7,641 nucleotides of DNA from positions 1 to 7,641 of the forward strand of contig CAMHMW010000084.1 in assembly GCA_946186335.1 (NCBI GenBank), given 5' to 3'. The notes beneath the pieces were generated by a model. That model was not told the DNA's origin. It searched no databases and saw only the letters and a program-made list of their open reading frames with translations. This DNA is from an uncultured Candidatus Melainabacteria bacterium (GTDB lineage Bacteria; Cyanobacteriota; Vampirovibrionia; Gastranaerophilales; Gastranaerophilaceae). Shown one piece after another: positions 1 through 5,177 of the stretch; positions within the stretch are counted from its first letter, which is position 1; every line of letters begins with the position of its first letter. The position numbers and the translations under genes are program-made.

Positions 1-11
1 AATTATAACAA

Positions 12-54
12 TTTCCCGAATTATATATACTTTATATATATAGGATAAAAGAGG
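12..54 (+). promoter_or_regulatory. AT-rich promoter/leader and ribosome binding site for the small protein gene
   Basis: Upstream of the first gene is an almost pure A/T tract. A TATATA box at 35-40 lies 17 bases after a poor -35-like TTTCCC at 12-17, so the promoter assignment is weak. The ribosome binding site is clear: GAGG at 51-54, six bases before the ATG at 61. The 12-base string ATACTTTATATA at 27-38 recurs exactly at 3459-3470 on the same strand, which may mean a shared promoter-type element or just A/T-rich coincidence. Confidence 0.4.
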
Positions 55-60
55 ATTTCT

Positions 61-417
61 ATGAGTTTTGCGGACAATATGCGAATATTAAGCAATATCA
101 ACTGCGGACTGGCATCACTGGTGTCATACGGAGAAATGCGCTCAAACGGAGTGAGTCCATATTATGCAACAATGGGACTGTTCGGCAATATGGCAAACGG
201 TATTACCAGAAACGAAATCGCATACCAAATGCAAAGGCACGGAAACCCGATAGGTAATACGATTAATATGTACGCAGGTTACGGCAATCCTGTTTCAAAT
301 ACTATCGGGACACTCGGTATGATGAGTGCCTGCAACCCGTGGATGTTCTTTAACTGTTATCCTTGCATGAACTATTCGTTTACATTCCCGATGGGCGGAT
401 TTAATTATTGCTGCTGA
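61..417 (+). CDS. Small hypothetical protein with Cys-rich aromatic tail
   Basis: I do not recognise this 118-residue protein. A good GAGG ribosome binding site six bases before the ATG and a double stop (TGA TAA) support it as a real gene. There is no signal peptide and no clear membrane segment. It is rich in Gly, Asn, Met and aromatic residues. A short internal duplication is visible: GNPIGNTI at 61-68 and GNPVSNTI at 75-82. Six cysteines occur, five of them in the last 28 residues (91, 99, 102, 117, 118) among Trp, Phe and Tyr, which suggests metal binding, disulphides or a modified peptide; none of these can be shown. Its last 13 bases overlap the 3' end of the convergent ligase-like gene. 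No terminator is visible downstream. Confidence 0.7.
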   Translation: MSFADNMRILSNINCGLASLVSYGEMRSNGVSPYYATMGLFGNMANGITRNEIAYQMQRHGNPIGNTINMYAGYGNPVSNTIGTLGMMSACNPWMFFNCYPCMNYSFTFPMGGFNYCC

Positions 418-1733
418 TAAGTGTCCTGAGCGGGAAGAACTGTTGAAATTACAGCAACAAATGTCCAAAACATAAATTGTAGCTGCGGTCTGAAAAATAT
501 TGTGTCAACAAGCCCGTGAAACATTACTGCCCAAATTGAAACAATTGCGGCAGAAACAAATATGACATTTTCAGTATCACAGGATTTGAGAATATACTGA
601 ACTGCTCTGACAGAAAGCGTTATCAAAAATCCCAAAAATGAAATGAGCGCAAAAATACCGCTTTCAACAGCAGTTTCAAGGTAAATGTTATATGAACTCA
701 AGGCATCAAAGCCAGTTTTCATATACAAACCGTATATTTCCCTGAAATTCTTATTACCTACACCGATACCCAAAAGCCAGTTATCCTTGAACATTTCCAA
801 AGAAGAATGATACACATTAAATCTGAAAGAATTAGATGAATCGTTGCGCATTGCAAATATTGACAAAAATCTGTGTCTGATTGAACTTACACAAATTATT
901 GCGGCAAAAAACAAACTTATAGCGGATGTAATGACTGCAATATACATTTTTTTATATGTTTTCCAGAAGAATTTTGCCGAAATCAAAAATGCACAACCCA
1001 AAATCAATAGCAATGCGAGATATGCGCCACGACAGCCGGTCTGAAATATTGTATAAATACCCAAAACAGCCAATATAGACGTTAACAGAACAGATTTAAT
1101 ATGTTTTTTATTAAGAAAATAAAAAACAGAACCCAAAATAACAGGAAAACCGCATACAAGATAGCCGCCAAACAAATTCGGATTAAGCGGTTTCAATGTT
1201 CCGTAAACCCTTGATAAGACATCCTCGGGATTTATACGGGAGGTGTCCTGCCAGGTTGAAATTTCCTCGAGATGGAGAAAACTTTGCAAAAACCCGATTA
1301 TCACCTCTGCTCCGACAGAAATTCCTATTGCCAGAAACAGCCATTTTGTATGATTTTTATGCGCTTTCAAATACTGAGCAACAGAAAAATAAAAGCCGAT
1401 GTACAAGAAGGTTTTAAAAAAGCCTTTCAAACTGAGAGTAAATAGTGTTGAGCCGAAAAGACTTATTACAACTATCATAAAGTATGCAACAAGCCATATT
1501 TCAAAATCTCTAAACGATATTCTTTCGCCTCTTTTAACAAATAATTTAATCACCGTCAGAAACATAACTATCAGTGCAAAAAATCCGATAGAATCAGACT
1601 GCATAAAGGTTGAGCCCAAAAATGTCAGGCAAATAAACGGCAGAATAAATCTGTCTATATTTTGTAAAAACAAACTGTTTTCGTATAAATAATTTAATTT
1701 ATCCTGTGAAAAACCTAAAATTTTATTGAACAT
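405..1733 (-). CDS. O-antigen ligase family (Wzy/WaaL-like), IctB-type polytopic membrane protein
   Basis: A 442-residue inner-membrane protein with about 12 hydrophobic segments (roughly 29-47, 49-66, 78-98, 103-121, 131-152, 183-207, 214-230, 236-253, 262-284, 355-377, 388-406, 415-434). The long loop at about 285-350 lies where ligases and polymerases of this family carry their periplasmic loop. Family marks are NPNLFGGYL at 184-192, QTGCRGAYLAL at 231-241 (the usual SRG is CRG here), DSSN at 298-301, LLGIGVGN at 320-327, ALSSYNIYLE at 344-353 and GLVDTIFFRPQ at 407-417. That set matches the cyanobacterial IctB group, once called a bicarbonate transporter but structurally in the Wzy/WaaL glycan ligase/polymerase superfamily. 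Its ATG lies 11 bases inside the upstream DUF4330 gene with no Shine-Dalgarno, so translation is probably coupled. Linkage to the heptose kinase favours a role in joining or polymerising surface glycan; the substrate is unknown. Confidence 0.87.
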   Translation of the reverse strand: MFNKILGFSQDKLNYLYENSLFLQNIDRFILPFICLTFLGSTFMQSDSIGFFALIVMFLTVIKLFVKRGERISFRDFEIWLVAYFMIVVISLFGSTLFTLSLKGFFKTFLYIGFYFSVAQYLKAHKNHTKWLFLAIGISVGAEVIIGFLQSFLHLEEISTWQDTSRINPEDVLSRVYGTLKPLNPNLFGGYLVCGFPVILGSVFYFLNKKHIKSVLLTSILAVLGIYTIFQTGCRGAYLALLLILGCAFLISAKFFWKTYKKMYIAVITSAISLFFAAIICVSSIRHRFLSIFAMRNDSSNSFRFNVYHSSLEMFKDNWLLGIGVGNKNFREIYGLYMKTGFDALSSYNIYLETAVESGIFALISFLGFLITLSVRAVQYILKSCDTENVIFVSAAIVSIWAVMFHGLVDTIFFRPQLQFMFWTFVAVISTVLPAQDTYQQQ

Positions 1734-2292
1734 CGTCAGTTGTATTCATATCTTTATTCAAAACTTCATTATCAACGGCATCGACAACCTGAATATCTGA
1801 TACCGTACCGGCAAATTTATAATCAGCACCCTCTAAGGTTATTGGTAAACCGAGTTTAATTTTATTTCCGCCGACAACAGCACCGTCTTTTGTAATTTTT
1901 GCCTTATCCGTCAGGGTAACAACAACGTCATACAAATCGGGCTGTGAAGGGTCTTCCACAACGATTACGACCTTTTTTGTGCTGGGAGTCTGTAAAACTA
2001 TTTTTCTTCTGTCAGCCTTTACATCAACAATATCCAAGTCTGAATACGGTACGTTTCTTATACTGATAAAAGTCTTTTCTCCCGCTTTTATCGGTATATT
2101 TTCATTTGATATGGTTACCCCTCTCATATATACTTTAAATATTATATTTGAAGTTGCTTCAATTTGCTTGTCAGCGGTTTGTCTGTAACCTTTAAACGTA
2201 ACAAAACCGACAGCCAGAGCAATAATGACACAAACCAAAATAATCAAATCTACCGGTTTAATTTTTTTAATCAGTTCTTTTATTTTTTCCAT
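1723..2292 (-). CDS. DUF4330 domain-containing, single-pass membrane protein
   Basis: A 189-residue protein with a short basic cytoplasmic N-terminus, one membrane segment (about 14-33, starting at the typical KPVDLIILV) and a predicted extracytoplasmic beta-rich domain. The N-terminal anchor followed by a domain with valine-rich strands (IVDVKA at 88-93, KKVVIVVEDP at 106-115, YDVVVTL at 121-127) and a GGNKIKLG turn (141-148) matches what I know of DUF4330, a family of unknown function common in cyanobacteria and clostridia. The start is fixed by AGGAG at 2299-2303, six bases from the ATG. It begins 14 bases after rfaE1 stops and its end overlaps the ligase-like start by 11 bases, so it is the middle gene of that operon. 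A role in envelope glycan export or assembly is inferred only from position. It ends in an acidic, probably disordered tail. Confidence 0.82.
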   Translation of the reverse strand: MEKIKELIKKIKPVDLIILVCVIIALAVGFVTFKGYRQTADKQIEATSNIIFKVYMRGVTISNENIPIKAGEKTFISIRNVPYSDLDIVDVKADRRKIVLQTPSTKKVVIVVEDPSQPDLYDVVVTLTDKAKITKDGAVVGGNKIKLGLPITLEGADYKFAGTVSDIQVVDAVDNEVLNKDMNTTDDVQ

Positions 2293-2306
2293 AAAGTTCT
2301 CCTTTA

Positions 2307-3317
2307 TTATATTTTAAGAGCCTTTGCCGCTTCGTATAATTCATTTACGGTAGTTGTGGCACATCCGAACTGTCTTACGACAATACTTGCCGCAATATTA
2401 CCGATTACTGCCGCATAAACAGGTTCAATACCAGCTGCCAGCGCAAGAGAATAAACAGCCGTAACCGTATCTCCCGCACCCGTAACATCAAACACCTCAG
2501 ACTTGTTAAATACGGGAATTTTTGTATAGTTACCGTTCGGCTCTGTTACAAACATTCCGTCCGCCCCGCAGGTTATAAGTATTGCCTTCGCATCCGTTTG
2601 TGAAAGCAGTTTGTCACCCGCACGTTTTAAATCATTTTCATTCGCAATTTCAAAACCTACAGATTTTTCGGTATCGGGAAGATTAGGGGTCATTGAAGTT
2701 ACATTTTTGTATCTGCCCAAATCTCTTTGAGCATCTACCACTACAACCTTATTTAATTTATTTGCCAAATCAATTGTAAAATCAATGATTTTATCTGTTA
2801 ATGTTCCGATATGATAATTTGAAAGTATCACAGCATCATAATCGGGTAAAACACGCTCGATATTTCTGATAATTTTATCCTCAGTTTCGCCACCGATTTC
2901 CCCTTTTGACTGTCTGTCAATACGTACTATCTGCTGAGTAATGGAAGTTGTTATAGCCCCCGAAATTCTTGTTTTGACTATTGTCTTTCTTTTCTTGTCA
3001 CGAACAATACGGGAACAGTCAATGTTCGCATCTTCAAAGGTTTCATATAAGAGTTCAGAATAGTAATCATTTCCTGCGACTCCGATAACCCCTGTTTTTC
3101 CGTCATTTAAGGTTGCAACGTTATGAGCGGCATTAGAGGCACCTCCGAGTATAAGTTTAGTTTTTGTATGTTGCAAAATCAATACAGGCGCCTCTCTTGA
3201 AATTCTTTCGGCATCCCCGTATATCATTTCATCCAGTGCCAAATCACCGACTATCAACACTTTCGGCGATGAAATCTTTTTTATACATTCTAAAAGTTTA
3301 TCTTTATCAAGATTCAT
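2307..3317 (-). CDS. rfaE1: D-glycero-beta-D-manno-heptose-7-phosphate kinase (RfaE1/HldA, PfkB family)
   Basis: A 336-residue cytoplasmic kinase that phosphorylates heptose 7-phosphate at C1 with ATP, an early step toward ADP-heptose for the LPS inner core. PfkB/ribokinase marks are VGDLALDE at 23-30, the heptose-kinase-type DAERISREAPVLI at 35-47, the sugar-binding glycines LGGASNAAHNVA at 57-68 and the catalytic DVTGAGDT at 277-284 with Asp283 as the likely base. The length covers only the kinase domain. The adenylyltransferase half fused in enterobacterial HldE is absent and must be encoded elsewhere if the pathway is complete. AGGAG at 3328-3332, ten bases before the ATG, supports the start. 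It is the first gene of the operon with DUF4330 and the ligase-like protein. A ribose- or adenosine-type PfkB kinase is the alternative, but the RISREAP segment favours heptose. Confidence 0.9.
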   Translation of the reverse strand: MNLDKDKLLECIKKISSPKVLIVGDLALDEMIYGDAERISREAPVLILQHTKTKLILGGASNAAHNVATLNDGKTGVIGVAGNDYYSELLYETFEDANIDCSRIVRDKKRKTIVKTRISGAITTSITQQIVRIDRQSKGEIGGETEDKIIRNIERVLPDYDAVILSNYHIGTLTDKIIDFTIDLANKLNKVVVVDAQRDLGRYKNVTSMTPNLPDTEKSVGFEIANENDLKRAGDKLLSQTDAKAILITCGADGMFVTEPNGNYTKIPVFNKSEVFDVTGAGDTVTAVYSLALAAGIEPVYAAVIGNIAASIVVRQFGCATTTVNELYEAAKALKI

Positions 3318-3327
3318 AAAACCAACA

Positions 3328-3332
3328 CTCCT
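3328..3332 (-). promoter_or_regulatory. Ribosome binding site of rfaE1
   Basis: AGGAG on the minus strand, ten bases upstream of the rfaE1 ATG. It confirms the start choice. Confidence 0.75.
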
Positions 3333-3346
3333 TTTTGGTTAAAACC

Positions 3347-3374
3347 ATTTTAGCATAAACATAAAAAATGTCTA
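3347..3374 (-). promoter_or_regulatory. Sigma70-type promoter of the rfaE1 operon
   Basis: On the minus strand TAGACA (3374-3369) is followed after 16 bases by TAAAAT (3352-3347). These differ from TTGACA and TATAAT by one base each. Transcription would start near 3340, giving a leader of about 20 bases before rfaE1. No other promoter is needed for the two downstream genes, which follow without room for one. Confidence 0.6.
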
Positions 3375-3505
3375 ATATTGCCATAAAACAATACTTTTAA
3401 ATGATTGTTAAGTTTTGTAAATATAAGGAGTAAAATTTAGCAATTTTTCAAATTCAGAATACTTTATATAAATATATAAAGCTCTCTCTTCTTATTTAAA
3501 CGGAT

Positions 3506-3535
3506 AGGCCTTGGTATTAACAAGGTCTTTTTTTT
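3506..3535 (+). terminator. Plus-strand rho-independent terminator without an obvious gene
   Basis: GGCCTTG (3507-3513) pairs with CAAGGTC (3521-3527), allowing one G-T wobble and an extra outer A-T pair. The loop has seven bases and eight T follow (3528-3535). The T run lies on the plus strand only, so it would stop plus-strand transcription, yet no plus-strand gene lies upstream. It could end a small RNA, or stop antisense transcription coming from the rfaE1 side. Confidence 0.6.
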
Positions 3536-3540
3536 ATCGA

Positions 3541-3574
3541 AAAAACGGTGAAGAAACAAATATCTTCACCGTTT
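3541..3574 (-). terminator. Rho-independent terminator of the TRL-like gene
   Basis: A perfect 12-bp stem, AAACGGTGAAGA at 3543-3554 against TCTTCACCGTTT at 3563-3574, has an eight-base loop. On the minus strand it is followed by a run of six T (3545-3540). It begins about ten bases after the stop codon at 3585. A T-rich run on the other flank could give weak bidirectional activity. Confidence 0.85.
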
Positions 3575-3584
3575 AAATTTTTAA

Positions 3585-3905
3585 TTAATTGCCGTAAACA
3601 CGCAATGTTTTTTCACCGTATATCAAAACGTAATGTTTTTCCCAATCTGCAGCGGTAACTCTTGAAATTCTGCCGTTTTTCATAGCGGATCTCAAAGAAC
3701 AATCACCCCAGTTTACAAGTCCCAAAACTGTTTTGCAGGTTGCCTCTCCTGTTTTTGAGCCAAGTGTTGCGTTAGGAGTTGCATAATCCATAACTTCTTT
3801 TGTTCCGTTATAAATACCTACACCCCAAGGTTCATAAGCCTGAGATTTCGGCATAAAAGCAGCAACCAAAACCAACAAAAACAACGCTGTTAATAATTTT
3901 TTCAT
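3585..3905 (-). CDS. Small secreted TRL-like family protein
   Basis: A 106-residue exported protein. Residues 1-23 form a classic Sec signal peptide (MKKLL, a hydrophobic core, then SQA before Tyr24), so signal peptidase I cleavage after Ala23 is likely. There is no lipobox cysteine. The mature part follows the TRL-like pattern as I know it: a GVGIYNGTK opening, GSKTGEATCKTVLGLVNWGDCSLRSAMKNG across 49-78 (here cited only as a span), and an IYGEKTLRVYG ending (95-105). Two cysteines (57, 69) could form a periplasmic disulphide. The function of the family is unknown; its name comes from a tRNA-associated locus. AAGGGG at 3912-3917 lies six bases before the ATG. The gene has its own promoter and terminator, so it is probably monocistronic, though readthrough from the J-domain gene is possible. 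Confidence 0.8.
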   Translation of the reverse strand: MKKLLTALFLLVLVAAFMPKSQAYEPWGVGIYNGTKEVMDYATPNATLGSKTGEATCKTVLGLVNWGDCSLRSAMKNGRISRVTAADWEKHYVLIYGEKTLRVYGN

Positions 3906-3960
3906 ACTATACCCCTTTCATAATTCCTAAAACATGACACACTTCTGCATGAATAAGATT

Positions 3961-3989
3961 ATTATACCTCAAGAGCATATAGCAATAAA
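3961..3989 (-). promoter_or_regulatory. Promoter of the TRL-like gene
   Basis: On the minus strand a perfect TATAAT (3966-3961) lies 17 bases after TTTATT (3989-3984), a poor -35. It begins right after the J-domain gene stop at 3990. Transcription would start near 3954, giving a leader of about 50 bases. No terminator separates it from the gene upstream. Confidence 0.5.
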
Positions 3990-5027
3990 TTATTTTAACA
4001 TCTGTTTATATAGTTCTATTTCTTTTTTTGACAGTTTTTCCGGTAATACTATTTTTATTTTTGCATTAAGATTCCCGTAGCCGCCTGATTTTTTTGGTAA
4101 GCCCAAATTTTTTAGACGTAACACTTTACCGCTTGAAGTCATTTCGGGAATTTTTATACCGATATTACCATGAAGGGTTTTTATTTCCTTCTTGCACCCA
4201 AGAACAGCCTCAGGAGGAGTTATTTCAATCTCTTTTGTCAAATCCGAACCGTTAATTTCATATTCATTATCACTCGGAGTTATAATGAGGTACAAGTCAC
4301 CTTTTTGTCCGTAGGCATCCTGTCTGCCCTCCCCTTTTAAGCGAATTTTTTGTCCTTCTTTTGCTTCTTTCGGAAGTTTTACCTTTAAAGTTTTCGGTTC
4401 ATTAACGATACCTGTTCCACCGCAATGAGAACAGAAACCGCCCCCCGGAGGACACTGGGTGCATTTTCTCATATCCTGAAATTTAACGGAAATCGGAGCA
4501 TCCGAAAATAAATCTTTTGCGGTCACATTTAAGGTCTTTGTAACATCCAAATCTTCCGACTTCTGAGGCTGCTGACGTCTTTGCCTTGTATAGGTATGTC
4601 CACCGCCCATATCGTTAAAATCGAAACCTGAAAAACCGCTTCTCCCTCCACGGGTAGAACCGCCGCCCATCATATCGCCGAAAAGAGAACTGAAAAAGTC
4701 GGAAAAACCGCCCATATCTCCGCCGCCAAAGCTGAATTGTTGATAACCGTTTCCGCCCTGAAAACCAAAGTTTTCAAACCCGGGAGGTGGCGTGTAATCT
4801 GCACCTCCCTGCCAGTTTGCACCCAAACTGTCATATCTCTGGCGTTTTTGTTTGTCACCGAGTACCTCATAAGCTTCGTTGATTTCTTTAAATTTTTCTT
4901 CCGCCTCTTTGGTTTTATTAACGTCAGGGTGAAATTTTCTCGCAAGTTTTCTGTATGCCGATTTTATCTCGGAATCAGTCGCATCCCGCTTTACACCCAG
5001 GGTTTCATAGTAATCTTTATACTTCAT
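3990..5027 (-). CDS. DnaJ/CbpA-family co-chaperone (J-domain protein) with reduced zinc finger
   Basis: A 345-residue cytosolic Hsp70 co-chaperone that would stimulate DnaK ATPase and deliver clients. The J-domain covers residues 4-67 with the essential HPD at 33-35. A Gly/Phe-rich linker follows (about 73-145). Then come the two substrate-binding beta-sandwich domains typical of DnaJ C-termini (about 160-340, including KLPKEAKEGQKIRLKGEG at 217-234). The zinc region is cut down. Only CTQC (189-192) and CSHCGGTG (199-206) remain, so there are four cysteines and room for one zinc ion, where type I DnaJ has four CxxCxGxG motifs and two zinc ions. It is thus intermediate between DnaJ and zinc-free CbpA. 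AGGAG at 5038-5042, ten bases upstream, fixes the ATG. No grpE or dnaK lies nearby, so this may be a second J-protein rather than the main DnaJ. Confidence 0.9.
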   Translation of the reverse strand: MKYKDYYETLGVKRDATDSEIKSAYRKLARKFHPDVNKTKEAEEKFKEINEAYEVLGDKQKRQRYDSLGANWQGGADYTPPPGFENFGFQGGNGYQQFSFGGGDMGGFSDFFSSLFGDMMGGGSTRGGRSGFSGFDFNDMGGGHTYTRQRRQQPQKSEDLDVTKTLNVTAKDLFSDAPISVKFQDMRKCTQCPPGGGFCSHCGGTGIVNEPKTLKVKLPKEAKEGQKIRLKGEGRQDAYGQKGDLYLIITPSDNEYEINGSDLTKEIEITPPEAVLGCKKEIKTLHGNIGIKIPEMTSSGKVLRLKNLGLPKKSGGYGNLNAKIKIVLPEKLSKKEIELYKQMLK

Positions 5028-5047
5028 GTTTATATATCTCCTATATT

Positions 5048-5073
5048 AATGATAATATAAAACACTTATCATT
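5048..5073. promoter_or_regulatory. Inverted repeat in the leader of the J-domain gene, possible operator
   Basis: AATGATAA (5048-5055) and TTATCATT (5066-5073) form a perfect 8-bp inverted repeat around a ten-base A/T-rich spacer. It lies just upstream of the ribosome binding site. The spacer and right arm include a -10-like TATATT on the minus strand, but I found no convincing -35. The arrangement fits a dimeric repressor site. It does not match the CIRCE heat-shock operator. Confidence 0.4.
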
Positions 5074-5113
5074 CTCGTATTTTTAATTATTTTTTAACAT
5101 TAGTGATTTTAAT

Positions 5114-5147
5114 AAAAAAAACTCTGCCTGGATGAAGCGGCAGAGTT
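5114..5147 (-). terminator. Rho-independent terminator of the autotransporter gene
   Basis: AACTCTGCC (5120-5128) and GGCAGAGTT (5139-5147) form a perfect 9-bp, GC-containing stem with a ten-base loop. On the minus strand a run of eight T follows (5121-5114). It lies 30 bases beyond the autotransporter stop at 5178, so it separates that gene from the J-domain gene. Confidence 0.88.
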
Positions 5148-5177
5148 ACACACTATATACGCTGTATGCTGAGTCTT

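Larger units (their letters stand above)
3375..3584. other. Intergenic remainder between rfaE1 and the TRL-like gene
   Basis: The gene-free stretch between the two minus-strand genes spans 3318-3584. Beyond the rfaE1 promoter it holds an A/T-rich segment (about 3380-3480) with no plausible open frame, a plus-strand terminator-like hairpin (3506-3535) and the minus-strand terminator of the TRL-like gene (3541-3574). On the plus strand a weak promoter, TTCAGA at 3453-3458 then 16 bases then TATAAA at 3475-3480, sits upstream of the first hairpin. A very short plus-strand RNA is therefore possible but not established. Confidence 0.5.

Noticed and set aside
844..1692. Three plus-strand open frames (844-1044, 1196-1417, 1399-1692) inside the ligase-like gene
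   Set aside because: They are antisense to a well-supported 442-residue membrane protein, lack ribosome binding sites and resemble no family.
1979..2418. Plus-strand frames 1979-2188 and 2164-2418
   Set aside because: They are shadows of the DUF4330 and rfaE1 genes on the other strand, with hydrophobic or low-complexity translations arising from the opposite strand.
4670..5060. Frames at 4670-4945 (-) and 4737-5060 (+) over the J-domain gene
   Set aside because: They lie within the J-domain and Gly/Phe coding sequence in other frames and carry no recognisable protein.
5048..5073. Fur box at the palindrome before the J-domain gene
   Set aside because: The arms resemble half a Fur site (TGATAA), but the ten-base spacer is wrong for the 7-1-7 layout and the gene is not an iron gene.
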